Below are positions 8,266-15,734 of a DNA stretch of 33,829 nucleotides, piece after piece. The translations under genes and the position numbers were made by a program. Origin of the DNA: Kiloniellales bacterium (GTDB lineage Bacteria; Pseudomonadota; Alphaproteobacteria; Kiloniellales; JAKSBE01); the NCBI GenBank assembly GCA_022361275.1, contig JAKSBE010000602.1, forward strand, positions 1 to 33,829, read 5' to 3'. The number at the start of each line of letters is the position of its first letter. The stretch's first letter is position 1. The notes under the pieces are model-generated. The model had not been told where the DNA came from, searched no databases, and saw only the letters and a list, made by a program, of their open reading frames with translations.

Positions 8266-9573
8266 ATGGGCTGCTGCCACTACTACGCGCCGAGCGAAGG
8301 GGGCGACGCGGCCTTCTCGGTCGACGTCTCGGCGATCACCTTCGGCCGGGGCGTCCTCAAGGAGGCCGGCGACCACGCCGCCGCGCTGGGCATCTCGCGG
8401 ATCGCCCTGATGACCGACCCGCGCCTCGCCGGGCTCGCGCACGCGGCGACCGTCAAGGATGCGCTCGAGGCGGCGGGCCTGGACGTCGTGGTCTACGACG
8501 AGGTCCAGGTCGAGCCCACGGACGAGTCCCTCCAGAAGGCCGGCCGCTTCGCCGGCGAGGCCGGGGTCGACGGCTTCCTCTCCCTGGGCGGCGGCTCGGT
8601 GATCGACACCACCAAGGCCGCCAACCTCTACTCGACCCACCCGGCCGAGTTCCTCACCTACGTCAACGCGCCGATCGGCGGCGGCCAGGCGATCCCCGGT
8701 CCCCTCAAGCCGCACATCGCCTGCCCGACGACCAGCGGCACCGGCAGCGAATGCACCGGCATCGCGGTCTTCGACCTGCTGGCCATGAAGGCCAAGACCG
8801 GGATCGTCTCGCGCCGCCTGCGGCCCTCGATGGCGCTGATCGACCCGGACACGACGCGCAGCCTGCCCAAGAACGTGGTCGCGGCCAGCGCCTTCGACGT
8901 CCTGAGCCACGCCCTGGAATCCTACACCGCCCAGCCCTACACCCGGCGCGCCGCCCCGGCCCGGCCGCGGCTGCGGCCGATGAGCCAGGGCGCCAACCCC
9001 TGGAGCGACCTGGGCTGCCGCGAGGCGGTGCGGATCCTCGGCGAGTACATGGTGCGCGCGGTCGACGACGCTGCCGACGACGAGGCCCGCGAGCAGCTCA
9101 TGTGGGCCTCGACCCTGGCCGGCATCGCCTTCGGCAACGCCGGCTGCCACGCCCCCCACGGCATGTCCTATTCGGTCTCGGGCCTGGTCCGCGACTTCCA
9201 GCCCGAGGGCTATCCCGCGGAACTGCCGATCGTGCCCCACGGCATGTCGGTGATCGTCAACGCGCCCTCGGTCTTCCGCTTCACCGCCGAGGCCTGCCCC
9301 GAGCGGCACCTCGAAGGCGCCCGGCTGCTGGGCGCCGAGACCCGGGGGGCGACGCCGGAAGACGCCGGCGAGGTCCTGGCCGGCGAGATCATCGGCCTGA
9401 TGCGCAAGACCGAGATGCCCAACGGGCTGAGGGGCGTCGGCTACGGCGCGGCCGACGTGGCGGCCCTGACCGAGGGTTCCTTCCCGCAGAAGCGGCTCCT
9501 GGACAACGCGCCGAAGGAGATCACCAGGCCGGTCCTGTCGGAGCTCTACGTCTCCGCCCTGTCCTACTGGTAG
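8266..9573 (+). CDS. Hydroxyacid-oxoacid transhydrogenase (ADHFE1-like, iron-containing ADH family)
   Basis: A 435-aa group III (iron-type) alcohol dehydrogenase. Its best match from memory is mitochondrial ADHFE1, which oxidises 4-hydroxybutyrate to succinate semialdehyde while reducing 2-oxoglutarate to 2-hydroxyglutarate (EC 1.1.99.24). Shared landmarks are [10 protein letters not shown], the nucleotide motif [52 protein letters not shown] with metal-ligand Asp and His, [44 protein letters not shown] and [16 protein letters not shown]. The extended region between SHALESYT and QGANP is characteristic of this subfamily rather than simple Fe-ADHs. The ATG at 8266 has GGGAGGA 5 bases upstream. 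The gene stands alone. Confidence 0.92.
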   Translation: MGCCHYYAPSEGGDAAFSVDVSAITFGRGVLKEAGDHAAALGISRIALMTDPRLAGLAHAATVKDALEAAGLDVVVYDEVQVEPTDESLQKAGRFAGEAGVDGFLSLGGGSVIDTTKAANLYSTHPAEFLTYVNAPIGGGQAIPGPLKPHIACPTTSGTGSECTGIAVFDLLAMKAKTGIVSRRLRPSMALIDPDTTRSLPKNVVAASAFDVLSHALESYTAQPYTRRAAPARPRLRPMSQGANPWSDLGCREAVRILGEYMVRAVDDAADDEAREQLMWASTLAGIAFGNAGCHAPHGMSYSVSGLVRDFQPEGYPAELPIVPHGMSVIVNAPSVFRFTAEACPERHLEGARLLGAETRGATPEDAGEVLAGEIIGLMRKTEMPNGLRGVGYGAADVAALTEGSFPQKRLLDNAPKEITRPVLSELYVSALSYW

Positions 9574-9850
9574 GGCCCGCGCTGCCGCGTTAAGGATTCC
9601 TTAACAGGTGGTCACGGAAATGTCACAGGCCTCTCCGGGGATCGGTTCCTAAATATGGGCAACTGCAGGGCCTTGGAACGGCCGCTGATAAGTTCCTGAA
9701 TCAGAACGGTGATCAGTCGTCGCCTTTACCGACTGTTATTCACTTCACAAAGATGATAGCCGCCGCTGACGGCGACGCGCCCCCTCGATCGCAGACCGAC
9801 CGGCCGTATTTCGCCGGCGTAGATCCGCTGAGGAGCAGCAGGAGGCCAAA
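9574..9850. promoter_or_regulatory. 277-bp intergenic region with perfect TTAAGGA inverted repeat
   Basis: This non-coding leader lies upstream of the membrane/VWA operon. It contains the perfect inverted repeat TTAAGGATTCCTTAA (9590-9604), 17 bp after the transhydrogenase stop. It is markedly more AT-rich than its surroundings, with a -10-like TAAATAT near 9651. A short imperfect repeat with CTGAT/ATCAG arms lies near 9685-9704. AGGAGG (9840-9845) serves the next gene. The 15-bp repeat could be an operator. It is too short and lacks a T-tract, so it is not an obvious terminator. Function is inferred only from position and symmetry. Confidence 0.45.
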
Positions 9851-11284
9851 ATGCGTTTCACGGAGACCCTGAGCCTTATGCCCGATTCATTCCTTTTCTG
9901 GCTGCTGATCGCCCTGGTCGCGACCCTCGCGCTCTATTTCACGCGCGAACCCGGCCATCGCGCGATCCTTCATCTCGGCCGGGCGCTGAACTACGTCTGT
10001 CGCCTCGGCGCCGCCTCGATGATCCGCGCCGAGCAGCACCTGCAGCTGCGCAACCGGGAGGTGCTTCTGGCCGCCGGCCGCGAAGAGGCGGAGCGCCACA
10101 TCGAGCGCGAGTTCGAGAGACTCGAGGCCTCGGTTCACCGGGACTTGTCCCAATGCCCGAGCCTGCACCGCAAGATCCAGGAGCAGATCACCCAGATCGA
10201 GGAGGACCTGCAGGCCAGCGTCGCGGTGCCGCCGAAGCCGCCGGGCTGGACCAAGGCCGTCCAGGCCGTGGCACAGATCCCGGACTCCGGCGACGGCATG
10301 GTCTCCAAGATCCTGGAGAACATCCATCAATCGCTGATCAAGGCGCAGGAGCAGGCGCTGGACGAGTACCGCGGCGCCACCCAGGAGCGCCACGCCCACC
10401 TCAAGAGCATGATGCCCCACTGGCGCAAGCTGATCGACCTGGTCGGCCAGGCCGACAGGCGGGCCAACAGGATCATGGAGCACGCCAAGGTCATCGACCG
10501 CCACATGGACGAGTACGAGCAGATCCTGAAGCGGGACGACCGGGCGGTGCGCAAGCTCTCCTCCTCCTCCCTGGTGGACTTCCTGATCGCGGTCTTCGTG
10601 CTGACCATCGCGATCGGCGGCGCGGTGATCAACTTCCACCTGATCGCCCGGCCCATGGCCGAGATGGTCGGCGGCAACACCCTGGTCGGCAGCTTCAAGA
10701 CCGCCGATGTCGCGGCGCTGGTGATCATCCTGCTCGAGATCACCATGGGACTCTTCCTGATGGACTGCCTGCGCATCACCCGGCTCTTCCCGGTGGTCGG
10801 CGCGCTCTCCGACAGGCTGCGCAAGATCATGATGGTGGCTTCCTTCAGCCTGCTTTTCTTCCTGGCCAGCATCGAGGCCGGGCTGGCCTACATGCGCGAG
10901 ATCCTGGTCCAGGACGAGCTGGCGACCGCCGCCCTCCTGCGCGGCGACGCCGTGGCCGGCACCGCCGCCGGCTACCAGTGGATCACCACCATGGCGCAGA
11001 TGGGCATGGGCTTCATCCTGCCCTTCGCGCTCACCTTCGCGGCGATCCCTCTGGAGACCTTCTTCAAGTCCCTGCGGACGGTCGCCGGCCTGGTGACCGG
11101 CGGCGCGCTCAAGGGCCTCGCCGTGGTCCTGCGGTTGACCGGCGGCTTCTTCAAGTACATCTCGGAGCTGCTGATCGACCTCTACGACCTCTTCATCTTC
11201 TTTCCGCTGTGGGTCGAGCGGCAGTTCCGGAACGGCGACCCGCAGCGCAAGGCGAAGACGGTCCACGCGCAAGAGAGGTACTGA
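9851..11284 (+). CDS. Unrecognised coiled-coil, multi-pass membrane protein (partner of VWA lipoprotein)
   Basis: A 477-aa protein that I do not recognise. An N-terminal membrane segment (about residues 13-30) is followed by a roughly 200-residue, charged, helical and coiled-coil-like domain (about 56-235: many Glu/Arg/Gln, with EREFERLEASVHRDLS, KIQEQITQIEEDLQ and MEHAKVIDRHMDEYEQIL). Four hydrophobic segments then follow (about 241-265, 285-307, 327-348, 377-402) and an aromatic amphipathic tail (YISELLIDLYDLFIFFPLW, 436-454). AGGAGG sits 5 bases before the ATG. It lies 2 bases upstream of the VWA lipoprotein gene, with no terminator between, so the two almost certainly form one operon. A plausible picture is a membrane scaffold with a large soluble sensor or effector domain working with a surface or periplasmic VWA protein. 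That is inference, and no enzyme motif is visible. Confidence 0.88.
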   Translation: MRFTETLSLMPDSFLFWLLIALVATLALYFTREPGHRAILHLGRALNYVCRLGAASMIRAEQHLQLRNREVLLAAGREEAERHIEREFERLEASVHRDLSQCPSLHRKIQEQITQIEEDLQASVAVPPKPPGWTKAVQAVAQIPDSGDGMVSKILENIHQSLIKAQEQALDEYRGATQERHAHLKSMMPHWRKLIDLVGQADRRANRIMEHAKVIDRHMDEYEQILKRDDRAVRKLSSSSLVDFLIAVFVLTIAIGGAVINFHLIARPMAEMVGGNTLVGSFKTADVAALVIILLEITMGLFLMDCLRITRLFPVVGALSDRLRKIMMVASFSLLFFLASIEAGLAYMREILVQDELATAALLRGDAVAGTAAGYQWITTMAQMGMGFILPFALTFAAIPLETFFKSLRTVAGLVTGGALKGLAVVLRLTGGFFKYISELLIDLYDLFIFFPLWVERQFRNGDPQRKAKTVHAQERY

Positions 11285-11286
11285 CC

Positions 11287-11973
11287 ATGAAACGCGTCGC
11301 ATCCTTGGCCGCCCCCTTGGCCGCCCCCTTGGCCGCCCCCTTGGCCGCCATGACCCTGGCGATCGCCCTGAGCGCCTGCTCCGGCGAGGCCCAGAAGCCG
11401 GGCAAGGGCGTCTACATGCTGCTGGACACTTCGGGCACCTACACCAGGGAGATGAAGAAGGCCCAGCAGATCATCAACGTGATCCTGGCGAGCCTGGACC
11501 CGGGCGATTCCTTCGCGGTGGCGCGGATCGACACCGGCAGCTTCTCGGAGAGGGACATCGTCTCCAAGGCCAGCTTCGACGAGCGGCCTTCCATGGCCAA
11601 CCAGCAGAAGCTGCAGTTCAAGGCCGACATCGACAAGTTCGTGAAGGCCCTGAAGCCGGCGTCCTACACCGACATCACCGGCGGCATCCTCCAGGCCACC
11701 GAGTTCCTGCAGGAAAAAGACCATGGCGAGAACATCATCATCATCTTCTCCGACATGGCCGAGGACCTGAAGAAGGGCTACAAGCGCGACCAGACCTTCG
11801 CCCTCGACGGCGTCCGGGTCGTGGCGCTCAACGTCACCAAGCTCAAGAGCGACAACTTCGACCCGGACAGGTACCGCGCACGGCTCAAGGAATGGGAAGC
11901 CCGCGTCGTCGAGGGCGGCGGCGAGTGGCGCAAGATCAACGACCTCGACACGCTCGACCGGATCTTCGGCTAG
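11287..11973 (+). CDS. VWA-domain lipoprotein
   Basis: A 228-aa exported lipoprotein with a von Willebrand factor A-type fold. The signal peptide (residues 1-30) ends in the lipobox LSAC with Cys31 as the lipid anchor. The following Ser does not match an inner-membrane retention signal. The VWA core has the metal-site pattern DTSGT (Asp47-x-Ser49-x-Thr51), later DITGGI, and ENIIIIFSDMAED with the third-loop Asp, so the MIDAS looks intact. VWA domains mediate metal-dependent protein binding. The signal peptide contains an in-frame LAAP tandem repeat. The gene begins 2 bases after the stop of the membrane protein at 9851-11284 and should be co-expressed with it. The nearby hairpin at 11983-12000 may end the transcript. 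The biological role is unknown. Confidence 0.88.
   Translation: MKRVASLAAPLAAPLAAPLAAMTLAIALSACSGEAQKPGKGVYMLLDTSGTYTREMKKAQQIINVILASLDPGDSFAVARIDTGSFSERDIVSKASFDERPSMANQQKLQFKADIDKFVKALKPASYTDITGGILQATEFLQEKDHGENIIIIFSDMAEDLKKGYKRDQTFALDGVRVVALNVTKLKSDNFDPDRYRARLKEWEARVVEGGGEWRKINDLDTLDRIFG
11305..11349. repeat. 12-nt tandem repeat in the lipoprotein signal peptide
   Basis: The unit TTGGCCGCCCCC is present 3.75 times, encoding LAAP-LAAP-LAAP-LAA inside the hydrophobic core of the VWA lipoprotein signal peptide. The copies are identical at the DNA level, which points to recent slippage expansion. Each gain or loss keeps the frame. Confidence 0.95.
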
Positions 11974-11982
11974 TGTCCTGAT

Positions 11983-12000
11983 CAGACGCGTTCGCGTCTG
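11983..12000. terminator. Perfect 8-bp hairpin after the VWA gene
   Basis: CAGACGCG-TT-CGCGTCTG starts 10 bases after the VWA stop codon and about 40 bases before the convergent nnrU stop. It may act as a bidirectional transcript end. A true T-tract is absent, so rho-independent function is uncertain. It overlaps the end of a TAGTGTCCTGATC sequence that resembles the end of the IS630-like remnant at 18208-18220. Confidence 0.4.
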
Positions 12001-12042
12001 GCCGGGATCGTGCGCTAACTCTTTGAAGTTTCCGATAATATC

Positions 12043-12744
12043 CTAGACCGGCAGGGGGCTGACGCCGAAGAGCTGCGCGTGGAGGTGCAGCAGGGCGGCG
12101 TAGAGGGCCAGGGCGACAAGCGGCCGCCACCAGCCGATGCCGCGCCAGTCCATGTGGGTGCGCCCGGAGGCCAGGGCGGCGAAGGGGATCACGCTGGTGG
12201 TCAGGCGGATCGGGCCCCAGTTGGCACCCAGGCTGGCCTCGCGCTTCTGGTCGATGTGCCACATGCCGCCCAGGGCCAGGACCAGCATGCCGCCGAAGAG
12301 GATCACGCTGGCGGCGTCGCCCCGGACCACGAGGTGGCCCAGGGCCCAGAGCGCGACGCCCCAGAGGAAAGGGTGCCGGGTGACCCGGATGATCCCCGGA
12401 GTCTGGTCCTCGGGCCCGGCGTCGACCACGCGCTCGCCGCCGACCTGGGTCGGGTTCGGCGTGGTCACGCCGGCGACCACGAGGAAGAGGGCGACGGGCA
12501 TCAGGATCAGCGGCAGCCAGCGCAGGATCAAAGGCGGCTGCCAGAGCGCGACGAAGGGCGCCGCACCGTAGGCGAAGATCGTCCACAGCAACGCGGCGCC
12601 GGCGACCAGGGAATAGAGGCCGCGGAAGCCGTTGTCGCCGAGCCGCGCCGCCAGCGGCTGGCGCAGCACCCGGCTGGACAGCAGGAAGTGCCCGCCGACG
12701 AAGAGCAGGGCGGCGGCGAGGAGGTCGTCGAGGTCTCCGGTCAT
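12043..12744 (-). CDS. nnrU: NnrU family membrane protein
   Basis: A 233-aa multi-pass membrane protein of the NnrU family, first described with nitric-oxide and nitrite respiration in Rhodobacter but widespread in alphaproteobacteria without denitrification genes. Five to six hydrophobic stretches are visible. Conserved features are the N-terminal GGHFLLSSRVLRQPLAARLG, the central GIIRVTRHPFLWGVALWALGHL block (the family signature, related to the isoprenylcysteine methyltransferase-like fold), and HMDWRGIGWWRPLVALALYAALLHLH at the C-terminus. The start ATG at 12744 is divergent from the DUF3253 gene across 86 bp. No nor or nir genes are near, so a direct role in NO reduction is not supported by context. 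Confidence 0.92.
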   Translation of the reverse strand: MTGDLDDLLAAALLFVGGHFLLSSRVLRQPLAARLGDNGFRGLYSLVAGAALLWTIFAYGAAPFVALWQPPLILRWLPLILMPVALFLVVAGVTTPNPTQVGGERVVDAGPEDQTPGIIRVTRHPFLWGVALWALGHLVVRGDAASVILFGGMLVLALGGMWHIDQKREASLGANWGPIRLTTSVIPFAALASGRTHMDWRGIGWWRPLVALALYAALLHLHAQLFGVSPLPV

Positions 12745-12830
12745 GGCGCGGGATTATCCTCGCCCGCGCCCCCGGCGTCCAGGGCCGCGGAGCATGGCGC
12801 CGCGGCCGGCAGCCGTGATAAGACACGGCC

Positions 12831-13202
12831 ATGACCGAGACGCCGCCATCCCGTGACGCCGCCACCGACGCCCCCCGGACCGACCCACCCGGGACCGATC
12901 CGATCGCACAGCAGATCTTCGATCTCCTGGCGGTGCGCGGCCCGGACAAGTCGATCTGCCCCAGCGAGGCCGCACGCGCCATGCAGGCCGCCCACGGCAA
13001 GGCCGGGGACCCGGCCGAGGCCTGGCGCCGCTACCTCGCCCCGGTCCGCCAGCAGGCCCTGCACCTTGCCCGCCGCGGCGAGATCCTGATCCTGCGCAAG
13101 GGCAAGCCGGTCGACCCGCACAAGCCGGTCAAGGGCGTGATCCGGCTCGCGCTGCCCCGGCCGGACGCGGCCGAGGACGGGGAGCCGGGACCGGAGCGAT
13201 GA
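12831..13202 (+). CDS. DUF3253 domain protein
   Basis: A 123-aa cytoplasmic protein with the small winged-helix-like DUF3253 domain (about residues 24-108). Landmarks are IFDLLAVRGPDKSICPSEAARAM, WRRYLAPVRQQALHLARRGEILILRKGKPVDP and KGVIRLALP. The domain resembles a DNA-binding fold, but members are uncharacterised. The first 23 residues are Pro/Asp/Thr-rich and probably disordered. Its final codons overlap the ATG of the GNAT gene (ATGA at 13199-13202), so the two are translationally coupled. Confidence 0.88.
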   Translation: MTETPPSRDAATDAPRTDPPGTDPIAQQIFDLLAVRGPDKSICPSEAARAMQAAHGKAGDPAEAWRRYLAPVRQQALHLARRGEILILRKGKPVDPHKPVKGVIRLALPRPDAAEDGEPGPER

Positions 13203-13762
13203 AGGAGCTGCTCACAGAGCGCCTGCGCTTGCGCGGGTTCCGGGACGGCGACCTTCCGGCGCTGGTCGCGATGAACCGCGATTCCGAGGTGATGCGCTAC
13301 ATCCGCACCGTCGGCAGCGAGGCGGAGGAGACGCGCAAGGCCGAGGCCCTGATCGCCGACAACCAGGACGAGCCCCTGGGAGTCTGGGCGGTCGAAGGCC
13401 GCGGCGACGGCCGCTTCCACGGTGCCGCCATGCTGAAGTGCCTGCCGGAGGCCGAGGACGTCGAGGTCGGCTACCGCCTGATCAAGAACGCCTGGGGCTG
13501 CGGTATCGCCACCGAGGCGGCCGGGCGCCTGCGCGACTACGGCTTCGAGGAAATCGGCCTGGAGGAGATCGTCGCGGTCGCCGATCCCGACAACGCGGCC
13601 TCCCACAGAGTGTTGAGAAAGATCGGGCTCAGCTTCCGGGGCCTGCGCCGGGCCTACGGCACCGATGGCCTGCACTTCTTCGCCCTGACCCGCGGCGACT
13701 GGCAGGACCGGCGCGAGGCGGGCGGAAAGCCTCACATCTCCGGCACGGGCACGCCCGCCTGA
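13199..13762 (+). CDS. GNAT family N-acetyltransferase (RimJ/RimL type)
   Basis: A 187-aa acetyl-CoA-dependent acetyltransferase. The N-terminus [31 protein letters not shown] is typical of the RimJ/RimL-like GNAT subfamily. The acetyl-CoA loop is in [19 protein letters not shown] (about residues 93-112), and [20 protein letters not shown] is the conserved motif-B region. Substrates of this subfamily range from ribosomal proteins to antibiotics, and nothing here decides which. It is coupled by a 4-base overlap to the DUF3253 gene. At its 3' end it overlaps the convergent folD by 31 bases. Confidence 0.9.
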   Translation: MKELLTERLRLRGFRDGDLPALVAMNRDSEVMRYIRTVGSEAEETRKAEALIADNQDEPLGVWAVEGRGDGRFHGAAMLKCLPEAEDVEVGYRLIKNAWGCGIATEAAGRLRDYGFEEIGLEEIVAVADPDNAASHRVLRKIGLSFRGLRRAYGTDGLHFFALTRGDWQDRREAGGKPHISGTGTPA

Positions 13763-14631
13763 CGGCAGGCCGCGGTCACGCTGTTGCGCAGCAGGCAGGC
13801 GATGGTCATGGGGCCGACCCCGCCCGGCACCGGCGTGATCGCGCCGGCCACCGCGGCGGCCGCCGCGAAGGCGACGTCGCCGACCAGGCGGGTGCCGCCG
13901 TCGGGCTTGTCGATCCGGTTGATGCCGACGTCGATGACGGTCGCGCCCGGCTTGACCCAGTCGCCCTGAACCATCTCGGGCCGGCCGACGGCGGCGACCA
14001 GGATGTCGGCCCCTCGGCAGACCGCCGGCAGGTCGCGGGTCCGCGAGTGCGCGATGGTCACGGTGCAGTTGTCCTGCAGCAGGAGCTGCGCCATCGGCTT
14101 GCCGACGATGTTGGAGCGCCCGACCACCACGGCGTGGCGACCGGCGAGGTCGCCCGGCGTATCGCGCAGCAGCATCTGGCAGCCGAGGGGCGTACAAGGC
14201 ACCAGGGGCGCCCGGGCGCCCCTGGTGCCGGTCGCCAGACGCCCGGCGTTGATGACGTGGAAGCCGTCGACGTCCTTGGCCGGGTCGATGGCGTCGAGCA
14301 CCGCCTCGGGATCGATCTGGGGCGGCAGGGGGAGCTGCACCAGGATGCCGTGGACCCTTGGGTCGGCGTTGAGGCGCGCGATCAGGTCGAGCAGCTCGGC
14401 CTGCGCCGTGCTCGCCGGCAGCACCTCCTTGAAGGAGGCCATGCCGGCCTCGACGGTCTGGCGGGCCTTGTTGCGGACGTAGACCGTGCTGGCCGGGTCT
14501 TCCCCGACCAGGACCACCGCCAGTCCCGGCACCAAGCCGTGATCGGCCGCGAGCTTGCCGACCGCGGCACCGATCCGCCCGCGCAGGGCCGCGGCGAAAG
14601 CCTTGCCGTCGATGGTCTTCGCTTGCGCCAC
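13732..14631 (-). CDS. folD: FolD methylenetetrahydrofolate dehydrogenase/cyclohydrolase
   Basis: A 299-aa bifunctional enzyme interconverting 5,10-methylene-THF, 5,10-methenyl-THF and 10-formyl-THF with NADP. Landmarks are [17 protein letters not shown] with the catalytic Lys region, [25 protein letters not shown], the Rossmann motif [24 protein letters not shown], and the C-terminal [18 protein letters not shown]. The start is probably GTG at 14631 ([12 protein letters not shown]), after GGGGAG. Compared with the usual [19 protein letters not shown], this protein has several extra residues ([11 protein letters not shown]). They are encoded by a perfect 32-bp palindrome. Its gene order (yggT, DUF167, folD) is the conserved alphaproteobacterial arrangement. 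It converges with the GNAT gene, overlapping it by 31 bases. Confidence 0.95.
   Translation of the reverse strand: MAQAKTIDGKAFAAALRGRIGAAVGKLAADHGLVPGLAVVLVGEDPASTVYVRNKARQTVEAGMASFKEVLPASTAQAELLDLIARLNADPRVHGILVQLPLPPQIDPEAVLDAIDPAKDVDGFHVINAGRLATGTRGARAPLVPCTPLGCQMLLRDTPGDLAGRHAVVVGRSNIVGKPMAQLLLQDNCTVTIAHSRTRDLPAVCRGADILVAAVGRPEMVQGDWVKPGATVIDVGINRIDKPDGGTRLVGDVAFAAAAAVAGAITPVPGGVGPMTIACLLRNSVTAACRQAGVPVPEM
14198..14229. repeat. Perfect 32-bp palindrome inside folD
   Basis: The first 16 bases GGCACCAGGGGCGCCC are followed immediately by their exact reverse complement. The palindrome lies in the coding region and accounts for the extra residues between ATG and LVPCTPLG of FolD. It would form a loopless cruciform or hairpin in DNA and mRNA. 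Confidence 0.95.
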
Positions 14632-14672
14632 GTCTTGAGTCTCCCCTGCGCTGCCGTCACCCGTCGTCGGGC

Positions 14673-14897
14673 TCAAGATCGGTCCCGAGCCGCCAGCCAA
14701 GCCGCCAGCCAAGCCTCGAGCCGGCCCAAAACTAGGCCAGGATCGCCGCGGACGAGAATCGATTTGCGCCGCTCCTTTGCACCGGAAACGACCTCCAGGC
14801 TGCTTTTCCGCAGATCCCAGGCCTTGGACTGCAGGTGGACCGCGACCCGCACGCCCGCGGCCAGGGGCCCGAGCGGCGAGGCCGGGCCCGGCGCCAA
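14673..14897 (-). pseudogene. DUF167 (YggU) gene with internal in-frame deletion
   Basis: This sits exactly where alphaproteobacteria carry the DUF167 gene, between yggT and folD. The N-terminal strand [16 protein letters not shown] and the C-terminal block [23 protein letters not shown] plus [17 protein letters not shown] are clear. The middle of the domain is gone: the conserved PxAxxxxIxG strand, the LKVxVTAxPExGKAN segment and the first part of the helix before KAW. The frame stays open and gives about 74 codons from a TTG at 14897, against roughly 100 for an intact gene. Since the missing piece is a core part of the fold, the product is probably non-functional. The C-terminus also carries a 12-nt tandem duplication (AWLA AWLA). 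Confidence 0.72.
14689..14712. repeat. 12-nt tandem duplication in the DUF167 remnant
   Basis: GCCGCCAGCCAA is repeated exactly twice (14689-14700, 14701-14712), giving the duplicated LAAW/LAA residues at the end of the truncated DUF167 product. Confidence 0.9.
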
Positions 14898-14909
14898 AGG
14901 CCGACGGCC

Positions 14910-15224
14910 CTAGAGTCCGGAGCCCGCCGAGAGCAGCGAGACGCGGAGCCGGACGATGACCATCTCCAGGAACCAGAGGCCGAGGATCAGGATGATGGGA
15001 GAGATGTCGATGCCGCCGACATTCGGGAGGAAGCGCCGGATCGGCCGCAGGGCCGGCTCGGTCAGCCGGCTGGTGAAATCCTGAACCAGGAAAACGAAAC
15101 GGTTGTAGCTGTTGACCACGTTGAAGGCGATCAACCAGCTCAGGATCACGCCGATGATGATGACCCAGATGTAGGCCCTGATCAGCCACAGGACGATGAT
15201 CAGCAAGGGATCGAGGAGTATCAT
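14910..15224 (-). CDS. YggT family membrane protein
   Basis: A 104-aa protein with two hydrophobic regions (about residues 3-32 and 70-95) of the YggT/CcmB-like small membrane family. It carries the characteristic inter-helix sequence [52 protein letters not shown]. YggT homologues are linked to osmotic tolerance, cell division or shape in bacteria and chloroplasts, without a defined biochemical role. The stop codon is 12 bases before the TTG start of the DUF167 remnant. yggT, DUF167 and folD run in the same direction and probably form an operon. The ATG at 15224 begins [11 protein letters not shown]. Confidence 0.94.
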   Translation of the reverse strand: MILLDPLLIIVLWLIRAYIWVIIIGVILSWLIAFNVVNSYNRFVFLVQDFTSRLTEPALRPIRRFLPNVGGIDISPIILILGLWFLEMVIVRLRVSLLSAGSGL

Positions 15225-15318
15225 GGCGCTTCCAGAAGGTTCGGGCTCGGCGGGCTTCCAGTGAAATACGTGGCTGGCGGCCAGGGATCAAGGCTCTTGA
15301 GTGCCCTGTGGCGCATGC

Positions 15319-15347
15319 TTGACAGCGGCCGCGGGCCTACCCATTAT
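15319..15347 (+). promoter_or_regulatory. Sigma-70-type promoter of tRNA-Ala
   Basis: A perfect -35 box TTGACA (15319-15324), a 17-bp spacer and a -10 box CATTAT (15342-15347, 4 of 6 consensus) precede the tRNA by about 53 bp. The spacing and orientation fit the tRNA gene. Confidence 0.7.
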
Positions 15348-15400
15348 CCGCCCGCGTCGCCGCGTCCGACATCCTGGACGCGAAGGATGCAGACCCGCGT

Positions 15401-15476
<76 letters not shown>

Positions 15477-15734
15477 ATCCTCCCCCGGAAATCCCAGGGA
15501 TAAGAAAACCCCAGGCACGAGACAGGCGGCCGGCCAAGTCCCGGCCACAGCCGCCTCTCAAGCTCGCGGGCGTCGCGCGTCGTCTTCCGGATCTCGGCGG
15601 CTCCCAGGACGATCCTCGCCAGGACGATCCTCGAAAGCCATACCGGCAGGTTTGACATCAATCATGCCGCACGCCTGCCGAGGCACGCCAAAGGAAGCAC
15701 CGGAAATTATTTTGAGAATCAATATATTATGGGG
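15477..15734. other. Gene-free stretch after tRNA-Ala with a hairpin and a short tandem repeat
   Basis: No coding region is supported here. A hairpin at 15524-15556 (arms AGGCGGC/GCCGCCT, with further GGCC pairing inside) may mark the end of the tRNA transcript. AGGACGATCCTCG is tandemly duplicated at 15606-15635 (15-nt unit, 13 of 15 identical). The last part (about 15704-15730) is unusually AT-rich for this genome and includes TTGAGA and TATATTAT, which could be promoter boxes for the transcript proposed next. Confidence 0.6.

Noticed and set aside
12043-12744. Denitrification/NO-respiration locus inferred from nnrU
   Set aside because: No nor, nir or nnr regulators are nearby, and NnrU homologues are common in non-denitrifiers.
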